Below are positions 51,579-60,623 of a DNA stretch of 64,000 nucleotides, in pieces; position 1 is the stretch's first letter, and each line of letters starts with the position of its first letter. Source of the DNA: Deltaproteobacteria bacterium (GTDB lineage Bacteria; Myxococcota; UBA727; VGSZ01); the NCBI GenBank assembly GCA_020850995.1, contig JADZDP010000158.1, forward strand, positions 1-64,000, written 5' to 3'. Position numbers and translations under genes: made by a program. The notes beneath the pieces were generated by a model. That model was not told the DNA's origin and ran no database searches. It worked only from the letters and a program-made list of their open reading frames with translations.

Positions 51579-52477
51579 AGCGCGCGCTCGTCACCGGTGG
51601 CGCAGGGTTCGTGGGTAGCCACATCGCTGACGCGCTCAGCGAGCGCGGCGTTGAGGTCACCATCTTCGATCGCGCGCCCTCGCCCTGGCTGCGGCGCGGT
51701 CAGCGCTTGGTGCAGGGGGAGATCACCGACGCCGCGCAGGTGGCGGCCGGCGTGGAGGGCGCCGACGTGGTGTTCCACCTGGCGGCGCTGGCGGACCTGA
51801 ATGAGGGCAAGACCAAGCCGCTCGAAACCGCGCGCGTCAACTTGCTCGGCACGCTCAACGTGCTCGAGGCGCTACGCGCGGGTGGCTGCAAGGCTCGCCT
51901 GATGTTCGCCTCGACCATCTACGTGTTCTCGCGCGAGGGCGGCTTCTATCGGTGCAGCAAGCAGGCCTGCGAGAGCTACATCGAGGAGTACGCGCGCGTC
52001 TTTGGGCAGCCAACAACGGTGCTGCGCTACGGCTCGCTCTATGGGCCACGCTCGGGCTCGTCGAACGGCGTCTATCGCTTGCTGCAGCAGGCGATGACCA
52101 AGGGTCGCGTGGCGTATCCGGGCGGCCCCGATGACGTGCGCGAGTACATCCATGTGGAGGACGCGGCCCGCCTCAGCGTCGACGCCACGGCGCCCGAATT
52201 CGTCGGCAAGCACCTGGTACTCACCGGCTCGCAATCCACGCGCGCCAGCGAGCTGTTCACCATGTTCGGCGAGCTGCTCGGCAAGCCCGTGGAGGTCGAT
52301 TACGGCCACGAGCAGCAAGGGCACTACAAGGTCACGCCCTACGCCTTCACGCCCAAGCCCGGTCGCAAGCTGGTGGCGGCGAGCTTCGTCGACATGGGGC
52401 AGGGGCTCTTGCAGGTGGTCGAGCAACTGCATCACCTGGAGGAGCACGGCCAGCGCGGGGACAAGGACCGGAGCTGA
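51575..52477 (+). CDS. NAD-dependent epimerase/dehydratase
   Basis: A 300-residue extended SDR. TGGAGFVGSHIADAL binds NAD, and YRCSK is the catalytic Tyr-x3-Lys. LRYGSLYGPRSGSSNGVYRLL and EYIHVEDAARLSV are also typical. It is likely a 4-epimerase or dehydratase on a nucleotide sugar. The start ATG overlaps the previous stop and its own stop overlaps the start of the HAD gene (TGATG). Confidence 0.85.
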   Translation: MKRALVTGGAGFVGSHIADALSERGVEVTIFDRAPSPWLRRGQRLVQGEITDAAQVAAGVEGADVVFHLAALADLNEGKTKPLETARVNLLGTLNVLEALRAGGCKARLMFASTIYVFSREGGFYRCSKQACESYIEEYARVFGQPTTVLRYGSLYGPRSGSSNGVYRLLQQAMTKGRVAYPGGPDDVREYIHVEDAARLSVDATAPEFVGKHLVLTGSQSTRASELFTMFGELLGKPVEVDYGHEQQGHYKVTPYAFTPKPGRKLVAASFVDMGQGLLQVVEQLHHLEEHGQRGDKDRS

Positions 52478-53127
52478 TGGCGCGTCGGCTGCGAGCGGTG
52501 GTGTTCGATTTCGACGGCGTCATCGTCGAGTCGGGCGACATCAAGACCGAGGCCTTCCTCGAGCTGTTCGCGGACCATCCGCAGCACCTGCCGGCCATCA
52601 AGCGCCACCACCTCGACAACCTGGGCATCTCGCGCTTCATCAAGTTCGCGTGGATCTACGAGCACCTCTTGGGCCTCCCCTTCGACATCGGCGAGAAGGT
52701 GCGCTTGGGCGATCGCTTCTCCGCCATCGTGTTTCAAAAGGTGTGCGAGACACCCTTCGTGCCCGGTGCGCTCGAGTCCTTGGAGCTGTTGTCGCGCGCC
52801 GGTGTGCACCTGGTGGTGTCGTCGGGGACGCCGCAAGACGAGCTCGATCGCATCGTGGATGCGCGCGGGTTGCGCCGCTTCTTCGCAGAGGTGCACGGCT
52901 CGCCCACCGAGAAGGCCGCGGCGGTGGCGCACGTGCTGCAACGATGGGCGCTCCACCGTGACGAGGTGCTGTTCGTTGGTGACGGCACCACCGATCATCA
53001 GGCCGCCGCGCAGTCGGGCGTGCGCTTCCTCGCGCGGCGCACGCCCGACCTGGCGGCACACTGGGCCACGGTCGGTTGCGAGTGCGTCGATGACCTGCGT
53101 GGCCTCGAGCGGCGAGTGGTGAGCTAG
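52477..53127 (+). CDS. HAD-family phosphatase
   Basis: A 216-residue HAD hydrolase of the beta-phosphoglucomutase/phosphoglycolate type. VVFDFDGVIVESGDIKTEAF is motif I with the nucleophile Asp, VSSGTP is motif II, and FVGDGTTDHQAA is the acidic motif. It sits after the cytidylyltransferase, dehydrogenase and epimerase genes, so a sugar phosphate such as a nonulosonate-9-phosphate is a fair guess, not proven. Confidence 0.85.
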   Translation: MARRLRAVVFDFDGVIVESGDIKTEAFLELFADHPQHLPAIKRHHLDNLGISRFIKFAWIYEHLLGLPFDIGEKVRLGDRFSAIVFQKVCETPFVPGALESLELLSRAGVHLVVSSGTPQDELDRIVDARGLRRFFAEVHGSPTEKAAAVAHVLQRWALHRDEVLFVGDGTTDHQAAAQSGVRFLARRTPDLAAHWATVGCECVDDLRGLERRVVS

Positions 53128-53132
53128 CGTTC

Positions 53133-54335
53133 ATGCGCGCCCTCTTCATCATCGGCAACGCCGATCACCACGCCGCTATCGCAGCGCCGGCGGCGCGCGA
53201 GCTCTTGGCCCTCGGCGACACCGTGGACGTGTTCTCGGTGGCCGAGCTGCGCGCGCTGCCGTCGCCCGCGGCGTGCTTCCCCGGCGCGCGCACCTTCGCG
53301 CTGGTGCCCGGCGGCTTGCGCAAGCGCCTACCCAAGGGTGCGCAGAGCGGCACTCGGCGCGGGCGGGTGCTGCGACGCCTGGCCCACGACCTCGCCTGGA
53401 AGCTCGGCTTGCGCGCGCGCGTCGAGTGGGTGCTGCTCCGCAGCCGCCCCGACATCGTGGTGACCATGAACGACGCGTCCTTCCCCTACGACGGCATCTG
53501 CGAGGCCGCGCGGCGCCGTGGAATCCCCGTGGTGCTGCTGCAGGAGGGCGTGCGCTTCCCGCTGCCAGCGGAGCAGCGCACGCACACCCCCTACGGAGGC
53601 AGCGAGCTCGCCGCGCTCTGCGTGTGGGGCGAGCGCAGCGCCGCGCATTTTCGCAAGTACGCGCCCGCCGCGCGCATCCGGGTCACCGGCAACCCGCGCT
53701 ACGACGGCATCGACCTCGAGCGCGCGCGCGCTGAGGGCCGCGCGCTGCGGGAGCGGCTCGGCCTCTCGGGCAGGCTCCTGGGCTTCCTGTCGAACCCCAT
53801 CGACGACCAAGGCTTCTGCACCACCGACGAGAAGATGCGCTTGTTCGAGCGCTTCGTCACGGAAGCGGCGCCCGCCCTCGCGGCGGCGAGCGCCACGGTG
53901 GTGGTGAAGCTGCACCCGCGCGAGACCGTCGGCGCGTTCCGCGAGGTCGCTGCCCGCGCCAGCGGCGCCGCGGGCGCCCCGCAGGTGGTGGTGGCGGCCG
54001 ACGCACCGGTGCTGCCGCTCCTGTCCGCGCTCGACGCGGGCGTGGTGCTCACCTCGACCATCGGCCTCGAGGCCATGCTCCTCGACGTCCCCATCGGCTC
54101 GCTCGAGATCCCGGGCGCTGGTCACGTGTTCGACTACGTGGAGAGCGGCGCGGGCCTGCCCCTGCACGCAGATGCGCGCGCTGCGCACGAGGTGGAGGAG
54201 CTGTTGAACGGCTTTGGCGAAAAGAGCGCGCGGCGGCGCGCGGCGTACGTCGAGGAACACCTGGCGCACCGAGGCGAGGCGGCCCGTCAGGTGGCCTACG
54301 CCGTGCGCGAGGTCGCACGCGCGGCGGAGAGCTGA
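53133..54335 (+). CDS. GT-B-like polysaccharide biosynthesis protein
   Basis: A 400-residue cytoplasmic protein. Motifs include VVLLQEGVRF, RIRVTGNPRYD, VVVKLHPRE and VVLTSTIGLEAMLLDVPIGSLEIPG, a pattern shared by CDP-glycerol-phosphotransferase-like and 2-epimerase-like GT-B proteins of capsule loci. The closest relative in the window is the protein at 38348. It may move a sugar or phosphopolyol; the exact reaction is unknown. Followed at once by the PIG-L gene. Confidence 0.6.
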   Translation: MRALFIIGNADHHAAIAAPAARELLALGDTVDVFSVAELRALPSPAACFPGARTFALVPGGLRKRLPKGAQSGTRRGRVLRRLAHDLAWKLGLRARVEWVLLRSRPDIVVTMNDASFPYDGICEAARRRGIPVVLLQEGVRFPLPAEQRTHTPYGGSELAALCVWGERSAAHFRKYAPAARIRVTGNPRYDGIDLERARAEGRALRERLGLSGRLLGFLSNPIDDQGFCTTDEKMRLFERFVTEAAPALAAASATVVVKLHPRETVGAFREVAARASGAAGAPQVVVAADAPVLPLLSALDAGVVLTSTIGLEAMLLDVPIGSLEIPGAGHVFDYVESGAGLPLHADARAAHEVEELLNGFGEKSARRRAAYVEEHLAHRGEAARQVAYAVREVARAAES

Positions 54336-54336
54336 C

Positions 54337-55014
54337 ATGCGAGTGCTGTGCATCGCCCCTCATTGCGACGACGAGACGCTCGGTTGCGGCGGCACCCTCG
54401 CGCGCCACGTGGCCGAGGGCGACGAGGTGACCGTTGCAGTGGTCACGGGGCCCGGCGAGGGCGAGCACCCGGTGTTCCCGCGCTCGTCGTGGGATACGGT
54501 GCGCGCCGAGGCGCGCGTGGCCATGGACGCGCTCGGCGTGCGCGAGCTGTGGTTCGATAACGTGCCCGCGGCCATGGTGAGCGAGGTGCCAGCGCACGAG
54601 CTCAACCGCATCGTGCATGCGCTCATGGAGCGGGCACGACCCGAGCTGCTCTATGTGCCGCACCCCTTCGATCTGCACCGGGATCACCGCGCCATCTTCG
54701 ACGCCGCCAGCGTGGCCTGGCGCCCGGTGAGCGAGCTTGGGCGCGGCCTGCGCGAGGTCTACGCCTACGAAGTGCTCTCGGAGACGGCCTGGAACGCGGG
54801 CGGCATCGAGCCCGGCTTCGTGCCGAACGTCTGGGTCGACATCAGCGCCACCTTCGAGCACAAGCAGCGCGCGCTCACCGCGTATCAGAGCCAGCTTCGG
54901 CCCTTCCCCGACGCGCGCAGCTTGGAGGCAGCACTGCACTTGGCGCGTTATCGCGGGGCACAGATGGGCATGCACGCCGCCGAGGCCTTCGTGCTGGTGC
55001 GAGGGCGCCGGTAG
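54337..55014 (+). CDS. PIG-L-family N-acetyl sugar deacetylase
   Basis: A 225-residue zinc enzyme. PHCDDETLG at 8-16 holds His9, Asp11 and Asp12, and HRDH (His114-His117) the second metal pair. It removes acetyl from GlcNAc-type units of a lipid-linked or nucleotide-linked sugar in the cytoplasm. It starts one base after the previous stop and its stop overlaps the next start. It may create free amino groups for later N-acylation. Confidence 0.9.
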   Translation: MRVLCIAPHCDDETLGCGGTLARHVAEGDEVTVAVVTGPGEGEHPVFPRSSWDTVRAEARVAMDALGVRELWFDNVPAAMVSEVPAHELNRIVHALMERARPELLYVPHPFDLHRDHRAIFDAASVAWRPVSELGRGLREVYAYEVLSETAWNAGGIEPGFVPNVWVDISATFEHKQRALTAYQSQLRPFPDARSLEAALHLARYRGAQMGMHAAEAFVLVRGRR

Positions 55015-56225
55015 TGCCGCTCGATGAGCTCCGTGGCGACGCACGGCGCAGCCTGCGATGGCACGCCGGCCGGGTGCGCGTGGCCCACGTGTGCACCATC
55101 GACCTGTCGCTGCGCTACCTGCTCGGCAACCAGATGCAGCACCTGCAGCGCGCCGGCTTCGACGTCATCGGCATCTCGGCGCCTGGGCCCCACGTGCCGT
55201 GGTTGCAGGCGCACGGCATTCGCCACGTGCCGGTTGCGATGAAGCGCGCGTTCACGCCCCTGCACGACCTGCGCGCCGTGCTCGAGCTCGCGCGCGTGAT
55301 GCAGCGCGAAAAGCTCAGCATCGTGCACACGCACAACGCGAAGACCGGCTTGCTCGGCCAGCTCGCGGCGCGCCTGGCCGGTGTGCCCATCGTCGTCAAC
55401 ACCATCCACGGCTTCTATTTCCAAGACGACACGCCGGCGTTGAGACGTCGCTTCTACGTCGTGCTCGAGCAGATCGCGGCGGCCTGCTCCGATGACATCT
55501 TGTCGCAGAGCAAGGAAGACCTTGAGACCGCCGTGCGCGAGCACATCTGCTCCATGGACGAGATCGAGCACCTGGGCAACGGTATCGATCTCGCGCGCTT
55601 CGACCCGAGCAGCCCCGTTGTCGACCGCGCTCGCGTGCGCGCCTCGCTCGGCATTGCGTCCGACGCGCTGGTGGTGGGCTTCGTTGGGAGGTTGGTGGAG
55701 GAGAAGGGTGTCCGCGAGCTGTGGGCGGCGGTGCGCGAGCTGCGGGCGCGGCTGCCGAAGCTGGTGCTCATGATCGTTGGCGAGACCGACACTCACAAGG
55801 GCGACGCGCTCTCGCAGGACGACGCCAAGGCCGTCGGTATCGACGATCTGTGTGTGTTCACGGGCTGGCGCGACGACCTGCCAGGCATGTACACAGCCAT
55901 GGACGTGCTGGCCTTGCCGTCGCACCGCGAGGGCTTCCCGCGCACGCTGATGGAGGCGGCGGCCATGGGCGTGCCGGTGGTGGCCACCGATATTCGCGGC
56001 TGTCGCGAGGCGGTGGAGCCGGGCCGCACCGGCCTGCTCGTGCCCGCCAAGGACGCCGGCGCGCTCGCGCGCGCGCTCGAAGGACTCCTCGTCGACGAGG
56101 GAGAGCGCCAACGTCTCGGCACGGGCGGCCGCGCGCTCGCACAGGCCCGCTTCGACGAGCGCCGCATCTTCGCCACGGTGGAGCAGCACTATCACGAGCT
56201 GTTGCGCGCGAAGGGCTTGGCGTGA
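55014..56225 (+). CDS. Family 4 glycosyltransferase
   Basis: A 403-residue GT-B enzyme. VHTHNAKTGLLGQLAARLAG is the donor-side entry of GT4 proteins and VGFVGRLVEEKGVRELW plus SHREGFPRTLMEAAAMGVPVVATDIRG (E-x7-E) the second domain. It is probably a capsule/LPS GlcNAc- or hexosyl-transferase, of the EpsD/WbpH-like kind. GTG 55014 overlaps the previous stop; a GTG at 55074 could also start the domain. Its stop overlaps the metallophosphatase start. Confidence 0.88.
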   Translation: MPLDELRGDARRSLRWHAGRVRVAHVCTIDLSLRYLLGNQMQHLQRAGFDVIGISAPGPHVPWLQAHGIRHVPVAMKRAFTPLHDLRAVLELARVMQREKLSIVHTHNAKTGLLGQLAARLAGVPIVVNTIHGFYFQDDTPALRRRFYVVLEQIAAACSDDILSQSKEDLETAVREHICSMDEIEHLGNGIDLARFDPSSPVVDRARVRASLGIASDALVVGFVGRLVEEKGVRELWAAVRELRARLPKLVLMIVGETDTHKGDALSQDDAKAVGIDDLCVFTGWRDDLPGMYTAMDVLALPSHREGFPRTLMEAAAMGVPVVATDIRGCREAVEPGRTGLLVPAKDAGALARALEGLLVDEGERQRLGTGGRALAQARFDERRIFATVEQHYHELLRAKGLA

Positions 56226-56941
56226 AGCTCGGCGTTATCAGCGACATCCACGCCAACCTGCATGCGCTCGAAGCGGCGCTCGCGCTGCTCGCGGCCGAGC
56301 AGGTCGATGAGCTGATCGTGCTCGGTGACCTCCTCTCCTATGGCTGCCACCCGCGCGAGGTGCTCAAGCTCATGCGCGACCTGCCGCGCCAGCGCCCCAC
56401 GACCGTGCTCGTGGGCAATCACGATCAGCTCTACTTCGAGATGCAGGCGGGCCGTGCCGGCTACTTCGATCGCATGCCCCTATGGATCCAAGAGAGCGCG
56501 ACCTGGACCCTGGCGGCACTCGGGAGCGAGCGGCTCGAGGGGGCGCTGTCCTGGCATGAGGAGCACGTCGTCGGCGATACGCTGTTCGCGCATGCCAACC
56601 CTTTTGGCGCGCGGGACTGGTGCTACTTGAACGGCAACGATGATCGCCGTCGAGCCGCGAGCGCGCTCCAAGACCGGGGCTTCGCCCGCGGGGTGTTCGG
56701 TCACACCCATCGCGCCGTCGACGTCGACATCGACGGTGTCCGCCTGCTGAACCCCGGCTCGGTGGGCCAGCCGCGCGACGGCACCGGCGACGCGACCGTG
56801 GGCATGTGGAGCGAGCAGGACTTTCGCACGCTCCCGGTCACCTACGACACGAGCGCGCACCTCGCGGGTATCCTCGACTCCACCTTGTCACGCGCGACCC
56901 AGGCCGAGATCCTGAAGTACCACCAAGGCGCACGACCATGA
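56222..56941 (+). CDS. Calcineurin-like metallophosphoesterase
   Basis: A 239-residue phosphoesterase. The metal ligands are seen in order: SDIHAN (Asp8, His10), GDLLSYG, VGNHD, and GHTHR at the C-terminus, with LLNPGSVGQPRDG closing the site as in YfcE-type proteins. It overlaps both neighbours, so it is part of the operon. In a glycan locus it may remove phosphate from a sugar or lipid intermediate, or signal through a nucleotide; nothing in the sequence decides. Confidence 0.85.
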   Translation: MKLGVISDIHANLHALEAALALLAAEQVDELIVLGDLLSYGCHPREVLKLMRDLPRQRPTTVLVGNHDQLYFEMQAGRAGYFDRMPLWIQESATWTLAALGSERLEGALSWHEEHVVGDTLFAHANPFGARDWCYLNGNDDRRRAASALQDRGFARGVFGHTHRAVDVDIDGVRLLNPGSVGQPRDGTGDATVGMWSEQDFRTLPVTYDTSAHLAGILDSTLSRATQAEILKYHQGARP

Positions 56942-57972
56942 GCACGACCGTCGTCAGCGTCCTCGTGACCGGCGCCGGGGGCGGCGTGGGCGAGGGCATC
57001 ATCAAGGCCCTGCGCATGATCCGCGGCATGGAGATCCGCATCGTCGCCGCCGACATGAGCCACTGGGCCGCGGGGCTCTACGCCGGCGACGTCATGCGGC
57101 TGGTGCCGCGCGCGTCTGCGCCGGGCTACATCGACGCCATCATCGCCATCTGCAAGGCCGAGGGCTGCGCCTACTATTTGCCCGGGACCGACGTCGAGCT
57201 GGCGGTCTGCGCCGCCAACGCCGAGCGCATCGAGCGCGAGAGCGGTGCGCACGTGGTGATCTCGTCGCCCGCGGTGGTGCGCATTGCCGACGATAAGCAC
57301 GCGACCGCGCGCTTCCTGGAGAAGCACGGGCTCGCCTTCCCGCGGACCTTCCTGCGCGAAGAGTGGCGGGCGGGCGCGCTGCCCTTCCCGCTCATCGTCA
57401 AGCCGCGCGTGGGCTGCCGCTCCATCGGCGTCGAGCTGGTGCGCGACGAGCACGAGCTGGTGCGGGCGCTGGCGCGCTCCGACGAGATCGTGCTGCAAGA
57501 GCGCCTCGGCGACGACGACACCGAGTACACCTGCACCGTGGTGAGCTGCCGCGGCGAACCGTCGAGGGTCGTGGTGCTGCAGCGCTGGCTGCGCGCGGGC
57601 GACACCTATCGGGTGGTGCCGGTACAGGACGAGCGCATCGAGGCGTACGTGTTGCAGACGGCGCGCGCGCTCGCCGCGCTCGGCGCGCGCGGCTCCACCA
57701 ACTTCCAGCTTCGCCTCGATGGGGGCGCGCCGAAGATCTTCGAGCTCAACGCGCGCTTCTCTGGCACCACGCCGCTGTGCGCCGAGCTCGGCATGAACCC
57801 GGTGGAGAGCTACCTCAAGCGGCACCGTGGCATGAGCTATGACGGCAGCGCCCGCACCGACGTCGTCATCCTGCGGCACTGGGCAGAGCTGATCGTGCCG
57901 CGCGCTGCCTTCGACGCGTTGGCGCGTGACGGTCGCGCGGCGGCTCCCGCGGTCGAGCGGGGCGTGCTGTGA
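56938..57972 (+). CDS. ATP-grasp ligase
   Basis: A 344-residue protein of carbamoyl-phosphate-synthetase/biotin-carboxylase-type fold. Residues 1-30 give a glycine-rich pre-ATP-grasp domain (VTGAGGGVGEGIIKALRMI). VKPRVGCRSIGV is the ATP-grasp lysine loop and IFELNARFSGTTPL the Mg-ATP motif E-x-N-x-R. Such enzymes join a carboxylate to an amine or thiol. In this place it may attach an amino acid or acyl group to an amino sugar freed by the PIG-L protein; that is inference. Confidence 0.82.
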   Translation: MSTTVVSVLVTGAGGGVGEGIIKALRMIRGMEIRIVAADMSHWAAGLYAGDVMRLVPRASAPGYIDAIIAICKAEGCAYYLPGTDVELAVCAANAERIERESGAHVVISSPAVVRIADDKHATARFLEKHGLAFPRTFLREEWRAGALPFPLIVKPRVGCRSIGVELVRDEHELVRALARSDEIVLQERLGDDDTEYTCTVVSCRGEPSRVVVLQRWLRAGDTYRVVPVQDERIEAYVLQTARALAALGARGSTNFQLRLDGGAPKIFELNARFSGTTPLCAELGMNPVESYLKRHRGMSYDGSARTDVVILRHWAELIVPRAAFDALARDGRAAAPAVERGVL

Positions 57973-58865
57973 AGCAACGCGTGGTGGTGGTGGGCGCCAG
58001 CGGCTTTCTCGGCGGCGCAATCGTCGCGGCGCTCCGTGTTACCGGTGCGAACGTGGTGGGCGCGAGCCGCAGGGCCGCTCCCGCAGTCGACACGGTGCTG
58101 CCCGCTGGTCGAGCCTTCGTGGAGGCCTTGACGGCCCTGCTCGGCGCGAGCGACGTAGTGGTCAACGCCGCGGGCGTGGCGATCAAGGATGCCGCTTCTG
58201 AGCTCGCGCTCATGCGCGACAACCTCGCCGCCACGAGGAGCGTGAGCGAGGCCTGCCTGCGCTCGGGCGCGCGACTCTTGCACCTCTCGTCCGCCGACAT
58301 CTGGCCCGTGGGCGAGCGGGCCGGTGCAAACGAGGAGCAGCCAGCGCTGCCCGACACCGCCTACGGCATGTCGAAGCTCGTCGCCGAGCTTCAGCTCGCG
58401 GCCGCACGGGGCCTGGCGCACCTGGTGCTGCGGCCGAGCTACGTCTATGGGCCAAGCATGTTCGAGGGACGCGTGTTTCACGCCGTGGTGGCTCAGGCGC
58501 GTGGCGGCACGGTGCTGTTGCGTGGGGATCCCGAGGCAGCGACGGACTACCTGCACGTCGACGACCTCACCGCCGCGGTGCGCGCGCTGATCGCCGTCGA
58601 ACCGCGCGCGGCGTGGGATGGTCGCGCCTTCCATGTGGCAAGCGGCGCGCTGACCACACTGGAGGAGCTGGCGCGCGCACTCATCGCTGCCGTGGCCGAG
58701 CACTGCGGCACCACACCTGCAACGCTTCGCATCGATGCGCAGGCGCCGGCAGCGCGGCAGGCGGGGCCCATCTCCATCGAGCGGCTGCGGGCGCTGGGCT
58801 TCTCACCAACGACCTCGCTGGCGTCGGGCTGCGCTGCGTTCGTGCGGGCGACGGTGCCACAATGA
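57969..58865 (+). CDS. NAD-dependent epimerase/reductase
   Basis: A 298-residue extended SDR. VVVVGASGFLGGAIVAAL is the NAD loop and YGMSK the catalytic Tyr-x3-Lys, with LRPSYVYGPSMF after it. It is shorter in the C-terminal substrate domain than classic 4,6-dehydratases, so it may be a 4-reductase or epimerase. GTG start overlaps the previous stop (GTGA) and ATGA joins it to the acyltransferase gene. Confidence 0.82.
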   Translation: MKQRVVVVGASGFLGGAIVAALRVTGANVVGASRRAAPAVDTVLPAGRAFVEALTALLGASDVVVNAAGVAIKDAASELALMRDNLAATRSVSEACLRSGARLLHLSSADIWPVGERAGANEEQPALPDTAYGMSKLVAELQLAAARGLAHLVLRPSYVYGPSMFEGRVFHAVVAQARGGTVLLRGDPEAATDYLHVDDLTAAVRALIAVEPRAAWDGRAFHVASGALTTLEELARALIAAVAEHCGTTPATLRIDAQAPAARQAGPISIERLRALGFSPTTSLASGCAAFVRATVPQ

Positions 58866-59482
58866 CGACGTCAAGCAGCGCGCCGGTCGCGGTGCTCGGT
58901 GCCGGCGGCCATGCGAAGGTCATGGTCGCGACCCTCAAGGCGGCCGGGCGCCTCGTGCTTGGCTGCTTCGTGCGCGAGGCCGCAGAGCTCGGCGGCAAGG
59001 TCCTCGGCGTGCCGGTGCTCCACGAGGACACTGTGCCGGCGGGCGCAGAGCTGATCCTCGCGGCCGGCGATGGGCGCCTGCGCCAACGCCTCGCGGCCAA
59101 GCTCGCGGGACCTTGGGCCATCGTCGTGCACCCGAGCGCCATCATCGATCCGAGCGTGGTGCTCGAGCCGGGCGCCATGATCTGCGCTGGCGTGGTGCTC
59201 CAGCCCGAGGTGCGCGTGGGCGCGCACGCCATCGTGAACACCGCCGCGCACGTCGACCACGACGGGGCGATCGGCCGCTTCGCTCACGTGGCACCCGGCT
59301 GTCACGTCGCGGGCAGCGTCGCGATCGGCGAGGGCGCCTTCCTCGGCACGGGCGCCACGGTCATCCCCGGCCGGCGCATTGGGGCGTGGGCTACGGTGGG
59401 CGCCGGCGCTGTGGTGCTCTACGACGTGCGCGACGGCAGCACCGTGGTAGGCGTCCCAGCGCGGGAACGGCCGCGGCCGTGA
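58862..59482 (+). CDS. PglD/NeuD-like sugar O/N-acyltransferase
   Basis: A 206-residue left-handed beta-helix acetyltransferase. An N-terminal Rossmann-like PglD domain (VAVLGAGGHAKVMVATL) precedes hexapeptide repeats; AAHVDHDGAIGRFAHVAPG holds the likely catalytic His. NeuD/PglD proteins acetylate sialic acid or the 4-amino group of UDP-bacillosamine. The aminotransferase gene lies 13 bases after it, the pairing seen in bacillosamine-type pathways. Confidence 0.9.
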   Translation: MTTSSSAPVAVLGAGGHAKVMVATLKAAGRLVLGCFVREAAELGGKVLGVPVLHEDTVPAGAELILAAGDGRLRQRLAAKLAGPWAIVVHPSAIIDPSVVLEPGAMICAGVVLQPEVRVGAHAIVNTAAHVDHDGAIGRFAHVAPGCHVAGSVAIGEGAFLGTGATVIPGRRIGAWATVGAGAVVLYDVRDGSTVVGVPARERPRP

Positions 59483-59495
59483 AGAGGAGCCACTG

Positions 59496-60623
59496 ATGCC
59501 TCGCGTGTATCTGTCGTCGCCGCACATGAGCGGCGCCGAGCAAGGCCTCATCCGGCAGGCCTTCGACGAGAACTGGGTGGCGCCCCTCGGCCCGCACGTC
59601 GACGCGTTCGAACGCGAGCTGGCGCACTACGTTGGTGTTGGCCACGCGGCGGCGCTGTCGGCGGGGACCGCCGCCATCCACCTGGCGCTGCGTCTCCTCG
59701 GTGTCGATCGCGACGACGAGGTGCTGTGCTCGAGCCTCACCTTCTCGGCCAGCGCCAACCCCATCGTGTACCAGGGCGCCGCGCCGGTGTTCATCGACGC
59801 GGAGCCGAGCACCTGGAACATGGATCCTGCGCTCTTGGCCGAGGAGCTCGAGGCGTGCGCGAAGCGTGGCAAGCTGCCAAAGGCCGCCATCGTCGTGGAC
59901 CTCTACGGCCAGAGCGCCGACTGGGAGCCGATCCGCACCGCCTGCGCGCGCCACGACGTGCCGATCATCGAGGATGCTGCCGAGGCGCTCGGCGCTGACT
60001 ATCGCGGCAAGAAGTGCGGCACCTTCGGGAAGCTCGGGATCTTCTCGTTCAACGGCAACAAGATCATCACGACCTCTGGTGGTGGCATGTTGGTGTCCGA
60101 CGACCAGAGCCTGGTAGAGCGCGCGCGCTTTCTGGCGACGCAAGCGCGGGACCCAGCACCGCACTACGAGCACTCGGCCATCGGCTTCAACTATCGCCTC
60201 TCGAACATATGTGCAGCCATTGGACGCGCGCAGCTGGGCGTGCTCGACGAGCGCGTGGCGGCACGACGCGCGATCTTTCAACGCTACCGCGAGGGTCTCG
60301 CCGACCTGCCCGGCATCGCGTTCATGCCGGAAGCACCGTGGGGGCGCTCGACACGCTGGCTCACCTGCATCCTCGTCGACGAGGCGGCCTTCGGTGCCTC
60401 CCGCGAGGACATCCGGCTCGCGTTGGCGGCCCAAGACATCGAGGCGCGGCCAGTGTGGAAGCCCATGCACCAGCAGCCGGTGTTCCGGGGCTGCCGCGTG
60501 AGAGGCGGGGCGGTGTCGGCCGGGCTCTTTGAGCGCGGCTTGTGCCTTCCCTCGGGCAGCAATCTCTCGGTCGATGACCAAGCGCGGGTCATCGACGTCG
60601 TCCGCACTATCTCGCGGCGATGA
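59496..60623 (+). CDS. DegT/DnrJ/EryC1 aminotransferase, PglE-like
   Basis: A 375-residue PLP enzyme that puts an amino group on a 4-keto (or 3-keto) nucleotide sugar with glutamate as donor. Lys189 in SFNGNKIITTSGGGML binds PLP; the start MPRVYLSSPHMSGAEQ and EDAAEALGADYRGKK match PglE/WbpE-like members. AGGAG lies six bases before the ATG. With the PglD-like neighbour it suggests a diacetamido sugar; the 4,6-dehydratase that would supply its ketone could be the LegB-like gene or lie elsewhere. It overlaps the convergent WbqC gene by 17 bases. Confidence 0.9.
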   Translation: MPRVYLSSPHMSGAEQGLIRQAFDENWVAPLGPHVDAFERELAHYVGVGHAAALSAGTAAIHLALRLLGVDRDDEVLCSSLTFSASANPIVYQGAAPVFIDAEPSTWNMDPALLAEELEACAKRGKLPKAAIVVDLYGQSADWEPIRTACARHDVPIIEDAAEALGADYRGKKCGTFGKLGIFSFNGNKIITTSGGGMLVSDDQSLVERARFLATQARDPAPHYEHSAIGFNYRLSNICAAIGRAQLGVLDERVAARRAIFQRYREGLADLPGIAFMPEAPWGRSTRWLTCILVDEAAFGASREDIRLALAAQDIEARPVWKPMHQQPVFRGCRVRGGAVSAGLFERGLCLPSGSNLSVDDQARVIDVVRTISRR

